DNA from: Elusimicrobiota bacterium
GTDB lineage: Bacteria > Elusimicrobiota > UBA8919
Direction: 5' to 3'
DNA length: 44,869 nucleotides
NCBI GenBank assembly: GCA_028718185.1
Contig: JAQUMH010000014.1
Span: 1 to 44,869 of the forward strand
A model generated the notes under the pieces. The model was not told the origin of the DNA. It ran no database searches and worked only from the letters and a program-made list of their open reading frames with translations. Positions 41,548 through 44,869 of the stretch are shown in pieces (the stretch's first letter is position 1; every line of letters begins with the position of its first letter). The position numbers and the translations under genes were made by a program.

Positions 41548-43425
41548 ATGGGGTTACTTCGAACGCAGGGGAAAAAAGACTTGGGAACAATTATAGTTAT
41601 TGTAATAATGTATTTTCTGCTTATAACCGGTGGAATAACAATGATTTATCCTTTTCTTATCATGATATCGGGGTCTTTTAAAAGTGGAGTGGATATATAT
41701 GACTACGATGCAATTCCCAGGTATTTTTATTCGAATGAAGCATTATATCAAAAATATATAGAAACAAAATATAATGAATCATTAACAGAATATAATGAAA
41801 ATGCCAGGGATGATAAATTCAATTTTGCTAAACTCACCCTGCCTGATAAAATACATGAAGGAAGAATAAAAGACTGGCAAGAATTTACTGATAAAGTAAA
41901 AATGCCGTCAACATATGGTATCCTCGGAAATTTCATTTCGTATAACAATAAAATGTTACCTGAGATGGGAAGAAAATACCGGAAATGGTTACAGAAAAAA
42001 TGGAATAATTCCTTAAAAGAATATAACCGTGTTCATGACGCATCCAGCACGTCCTGGCTGATGGTAAATCCTCCGCCTATTAATTCAGTAGCAGGACGTT
42101 CATTCACATTAGCAGCATCAAAAACCTTAAGTTCAGCGTTCGAATTTAAGACAGAACAACCAAGTCGTTACTATTATTATTTATCACTTGATGGCAGATA
42201 CGTCCGTACTCTTTTATACATGAAATATGGTAAAAATATAGAAACTTATAATAAAGCACATGGCACTAATTATAAGAGTTATAATGAATTTATTTTGACC
42301 CGAACAGTGCCGGAAAACAAAAAGCAAGCAGAGGATTGGACAGAGTTTGTGCAAAAACAATTGAACTTACGGTACATTAGTGTAAGTCCCAAAGCAAAAG
42401 CAGACTTTTTGAATTTTTTAAGTAAAAAATATGAAGGTTCAATATCCTTTTTGAATAAAATTTATGGAACAAAATATAAAAATTTTGAAGAAGTACCTTA
42501 CCTTGAAGATGCTTTAAAAATAGGCGGCACCGGGTTAGTAGACTGGAATGTTTTTGTTATGCAGATATCACCAAGATATATAACATTAACAGGTCCGGAA
42601 TTTCTATGGCAAGATTATCTAAAAGAAAAATACAAAAATATAAAAACATTAAATCAGGCACATGAAGCTGAGTATGCATCATTTGAGAAAATCCCAATGC
42701 CGACTGAAGATGTAAATTATCAGAATATGTTAAAACATTCCAAACAAATACGCTGGGAATTTATAACACGTAATTATATTCATGTGTTTCAATATCTGCT
42801 TTTACAGGGCAGGGGAATATGGAATACTTTTGTATATTGCCTTCTGTCAATTTTAATAACGATTACAGTTAATCCTATGGCAGCTTATGCAATGAGCAGA
42901 TTTAATCTGCCTTCAACTTACAAAATTATCTTATTCTTATTAGCAACAATGGCATTCCCACCCATGGTAACAGCAATTCCAAACTTTCTACTACTTAAAC
43001 AGTTAGGGATGCTAAACACATTTTGGGCATTGATTCTACCCGGAATGGTAAACGGATATTCAATATTTTTACTTAAAGGTTTTTTTGATAGTTTACCAAG
43101 AGAATTATATGAATCAGCAATGTTAGACGGTGCAAACGAATGGGTGATGTTCTGGAATATAACAATGTATTTATCAAAACCAATATTAGCAGTTATAGCT
43201 TTAGGCGCATTTAACGGAGCGTACGGAGCCTTTATGTTTGCGTTTATAGTATGCCAGGATGAGAAGATGTGGACGATAATGGTATGGTTGTATCAGCTAC
43301 AAGATCTCACGCATCAATCGGTAACCTTCGCTGCTCTTATTATTGCTGCTATACCAACATTTATAATATTTGTTTTCGCTCAAAATCTTATTATGCGCGG
43401 CATTGTTGTACCAACCGAAAAATAA
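41548..43425 (+). CDS. MalG-type ABC permease with large repetitive periplasmic insertion
   Basis: The 625-residue protein is more than twice the usual MalG length (about 280). Residues 10-45 are the first membrane helix (IVIVIMYFLLITGG...MIYPFLIMISGSFK). The remaining helices begin near 415 (NTFVYCLLSILITITVNPMAAYAMSRF split across 421-447) and include the EAA loop ESAMLDG at 522-528 and the usual NLIMRGIVVPTEK end. The roughly 360 residues between them would lie in the periplasm and consist of about five imperfect copies, starting near 63, 140, 215, 285 and 349, of a module like KYG-x-I-x-x-LN-x-A-x-GT-x-Y-x-SF-x-E-x-P. CAGGAGG precedes the ATG. It probably pairs with the SBP-permease fusion; the insertion may contact the binding domain, the glycan or the cell wall. 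Confidence 0.92.
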   Translation: MGLLRTQGKKDLGTIIVIVIMYFLLITGGITMIYPFLIMISGSFKSGVDIYDYDAIPRYFYSNEALYQKYIETKYNESLTEYNENARDDKFNFAKLTLPDKIHEGRIKDWQEFTDKVKMPSTYGILGNFISYNNKMLPEMGRKYRKWLQKKWNNSLKEYNRVHDASSTSWLMVNPPPINSVAGRSFTLAASKTLSSAFEFKTEQPSRYYYYLSLDGRYVRTLLYMKYGKNIETYNKAHGTNYKSYNEFILTRTVPENKKQAEDWTEFVQKQLNLRYISVSPKAKADFLNFLSKKYEGSISFLNKIYGTKYKNFEEVPYLEDALKIGGTGLVDWNVFVMQISPRYITLTGPEFLWQDYLKEKYKNIKTLNQAHEAEYASFEKIPMPTEDVNYQNMLKHSKQIRWEFITRNYIHVFQYLLLQGRGIWNTFVYCLLSILITITVNPMAAYAMSRFNLPSTYKIILFLLATMAFPPMVTAIPNFLLLKQLGMLNTFWALILPGMVNGYSIFLLKGFFDSLPRELYESAMLDGANEWVMFWNITMYLSKPILAVIALGAFNGAYGAFMFAFIVCQDEKMWTIMVWLYQLQDLTHQSVTFAALIIAAIPTFIIFVFAQNLIMRGIVVPTEK

Positions 43426-43447
43426 ATTTTAATATAAAATTTATTTT
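43419..43447 (+). terminator. AT-only inverted repeat at the end of the permease gene
   Basis: AAAATAAATTTTA-ATA-TAAAATTTATTTT, a perfect 13-bp stem with a three-base loop that includes the stop codon. It is AT-only and ends in TTTT, so it may act as a weak terminator or 3'-end stabiliser. Confidence 0.45.
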
Positions 43448-43571
43448 GAGTTATTTAAAATTGCTAAAAACCAGTATTGAAGATTCATTGATTTGTTAAA
43501 AACAACGAATTGGCAATAAAATTGCTACATAAACAAAGAGAAGTTGAATATGTAAAGAGGTTAAAAATATA

Positions 43572-44869
43572 ATGAAAAACATGAGGTTTATGATAAAAAG
43601 TTTAAGAACGCATAAGAAGTGTTTTGTGTTAGCCTTAGCAATTTTATTGGGTTTTGCTAATTTTAGTTTATTAACAGCTATTGTAACACCGCAACCTAAC
43701 AGCGATTCAACATTCCAGAATGCTACTTTGATATACAAATCCAGAGAATATACCTGTTCTCCTGAACATGCTGATGGTGATTTCCTTGCTGCAGATCTTT
43801 TAACGAGCGACTGGCCTGTTGCGTGGGCAGATATCTCACAATACGTTACAGCAGCTCATAAGGCACAAGGTTTTATAGATATTCTGCTTACAGTAGACAT
43901 GACGCCTAAAGTGAATGGCGTTGATCCAAAAGTATATGTCACCGGAGATATAGATAATTATACTGACCAAGATTGGCTGGCTTCTGCAGATGGTGATTTA
44001 TATGATATGATAGATACAGATCTTGATGGTAATACCAACATTTGGGACAGTTATATACTTGAATGGAAGGTAGCTGATCCTATATATGGTACCGTTACTT
44101 ACAATTACATGCCGAACGATTATTATATATCGTTAAGATTCGCAGTACCAAAGGAAGTAAACAATTACTATAAGTTATTCTTAGGCCGAACCAACATAAG
44201 ACCATATGAGTCATATATCTCTTTTTCTGATTTTTACCAGGTGGACTTATACACTCCTGCGCTACCTGCGGGACCATATGCTTGTCCTGATATTAAGGTC
44301 TCCGAAAGATATAGAAGCCCGTATGATCCTGTTTATCAAGTATACCATACGCCTATGAAAAGTCGTTCTGTAATTGTAAATAAGTCTGTTACTTTTGATG
44401 GTTCAAGGTCACTGGACACTTCGGGTGCTACGATAACCAAGTATGAATGGGATTTTGATGGCGATGGAATATATGATGCTGAAGGAATTTCACCAACATA
44501 CACTTATACTGCGGTTGGTCTCTATACAGTTATCCTTAAAGTAACTAATAGTAATAACCAGATATCAATATCTAAGGGCAGTATTAGAAAATCAGAATCT
44601 TCTGACCCATTACCATTAGTCGTAAATGTAGTTGCCGCAGCACCTGAAAACAAACTTTACCAAAACGGTCCAAATCCGTTTATACCCGCAAAAGGTGATG
44701 TTAAAACGACCATTAATTATGATTTAACAACTGACAATCTTCCTGTTTCATTGAAAGTTTATACAGTTTCCGGTGAATTAATAAAAACGTTGGTAGATGA
44801 ACCTAAGCCTGCCGGGACATGGTCAACTGAATGGGATGGGACGAATGAGAGCGGCGAGAAGGTAGCGAG
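43572..44869 (+). CDS. Secreted PKD-domain protein with FlgD-like tail (3' partial)
   Basis: The frame opens at ATG 43572, after AGAGGT, and runs without a stop for 432 codons to the right edge. A long signal peptide (about 1-36; FVLAILLGFANF-like hydrophobic run, ending LLTA) is followed by an unrecognised beta-rich region with many Asp, Asn and Tyr (about 37-255; DTDLDGNTNIWD, YYISLRFAVP). A PKD domain (about 262-340; VTFDGSRSLDTSG, YEWDFDGDG, YTYTAVGLYTV) follows. An FlgD-like tail begins near 360 (YQNGPNPFIPAKGDV, LKVYTVSGELIKTLVDE, WDGTNESGEKV) and is cut by the window end. It is the fourth protein here with this tail type. Its position downstream of the permeases suggests a surface role in the same glycan uptake, but it may be a separate unit. 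Confidence 0.85.
   Translation, partial: MKNMRFMIKSLRTHKKCFVLALAILLGFANFSLLTAIVTPQPNSDSTFQNATLIYKSREYTCSPEHADGDFLAADLLTSDWPVAWADISQYVTAAHKAQGFIDILLTVDMTPKVNGVDPKVYVTGDIDNYTDQDWLASADGDLYDMIDTDLDGNTNIWDSYILEWKVADPIYGTVTYNYMPNDYYISLRFAVPKEVNNYYKLFLGRTNIRPYESYISFSDFYQVDLYTPALPAGPYACPDIKVSERYRSPYDPVYQVYHTPMKSRSVIVNKSVTFDGSRSLDTSGATITKYEWDFDGDGIYDAEGISPTYTYTAVGLYTVILKVTNSNNQISISKGSIRKSESSDPLPLVVNVVAAAPENKLYQNGPNPFIPAKGDVKTTINYDLTTDNLPVSLKVYTVSGELIKTLVDEPKPAGTWSTEWDGTNESGEKVA

Overview
The window is about 45 kb of AT-rich DNA. It fits an uncultivated Gram-negative (diderm) bacterium from one of the candidate phyla around Elusimicrobiota, Firestonebacteria or Omnitrophota; the phylum is inferred. The diderm assignment rests on an LptE-like lipoprotein, Lnt, SecA, a PorV-like outer-membrane barrel, and several secreted proteins ending in FlgD-like beta-sandwich domains of the type used for sorting or anchoring (core motif YPNPYNP). 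Almost every gene is on the plus strand. Recognisable promoters are TTGACA/TATAAT-like, mostly with 16-nt spacers.

Layout. 1-10.4 kb: secreted, carbohydrate-oriented proteins. These are the C-terminal end of an FlgD-tailed protein, an 1824-residue modular SGNH/CBM6 protein with almost the same tail, an AraC-type regulator, a DUF4091 glycoside-hydrolase-like protein and a LamG protein. The gaps between them carry a 23-24 nt palindromic repeat. 10.5-19.1 kb: housekeeping genes leuS, lptE-like, holA, rpsT (minus strand, overlapping the end of holA), a murJ remnant, a uvrC lacking its C-terminal domain, a GT87-lytic transglycosylase fusion and a short ogt. 19.1-25.5 kb: a kelch protein with an FlgD tail next to a PorV-CsgG fusion, then two multidomain thiol-redox proteins and a cold-shock protein. 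25.5-27 kb: a structured tandem repeat and a beta-propeller gene split at a nine-G tract. 27.1-32.4 kb: secA, yjbQ, nadE, lnt. 32.4-34.9 kb: a shortened sigma-54-like factor and an NtrC-type activator without a Fis domain. 34.9-43.4 kb: glycerate kinase and a sugar-uptake cluster of ABC ATPase, esterase, TIM-barrel isomerase, a substrate-binding-protein/permease fusion, and a MalG-like permease with a roughly 360-residue periplasmic insertion. A PKD/FlgD-tailed secreted protein runs off the end.

The carbohydrate genes suggest a scavenger of complex glycans: secreted modular enzymes and binding proteins, export or anchoring through FlgD-like tails and perhaps a PorV-type shuttle, then uptake through a reorganised CUT1-type ABC importer in which substrate capture is built into the membrane subunits.

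Two themes run through the window. One is unusual domain fusion: SBP-permease, GT87-SLT, PorV-CsgG, thioredoxin-metallophosphatase and DUF1573-thioredoxin-CcdA. The other is short palindromic or low-complexity repeats that sit between genes and also run into the N-terminal codons or ends of several genes. I saw no tRNA, rRNA, CRISPR array, transposase or phage gene.
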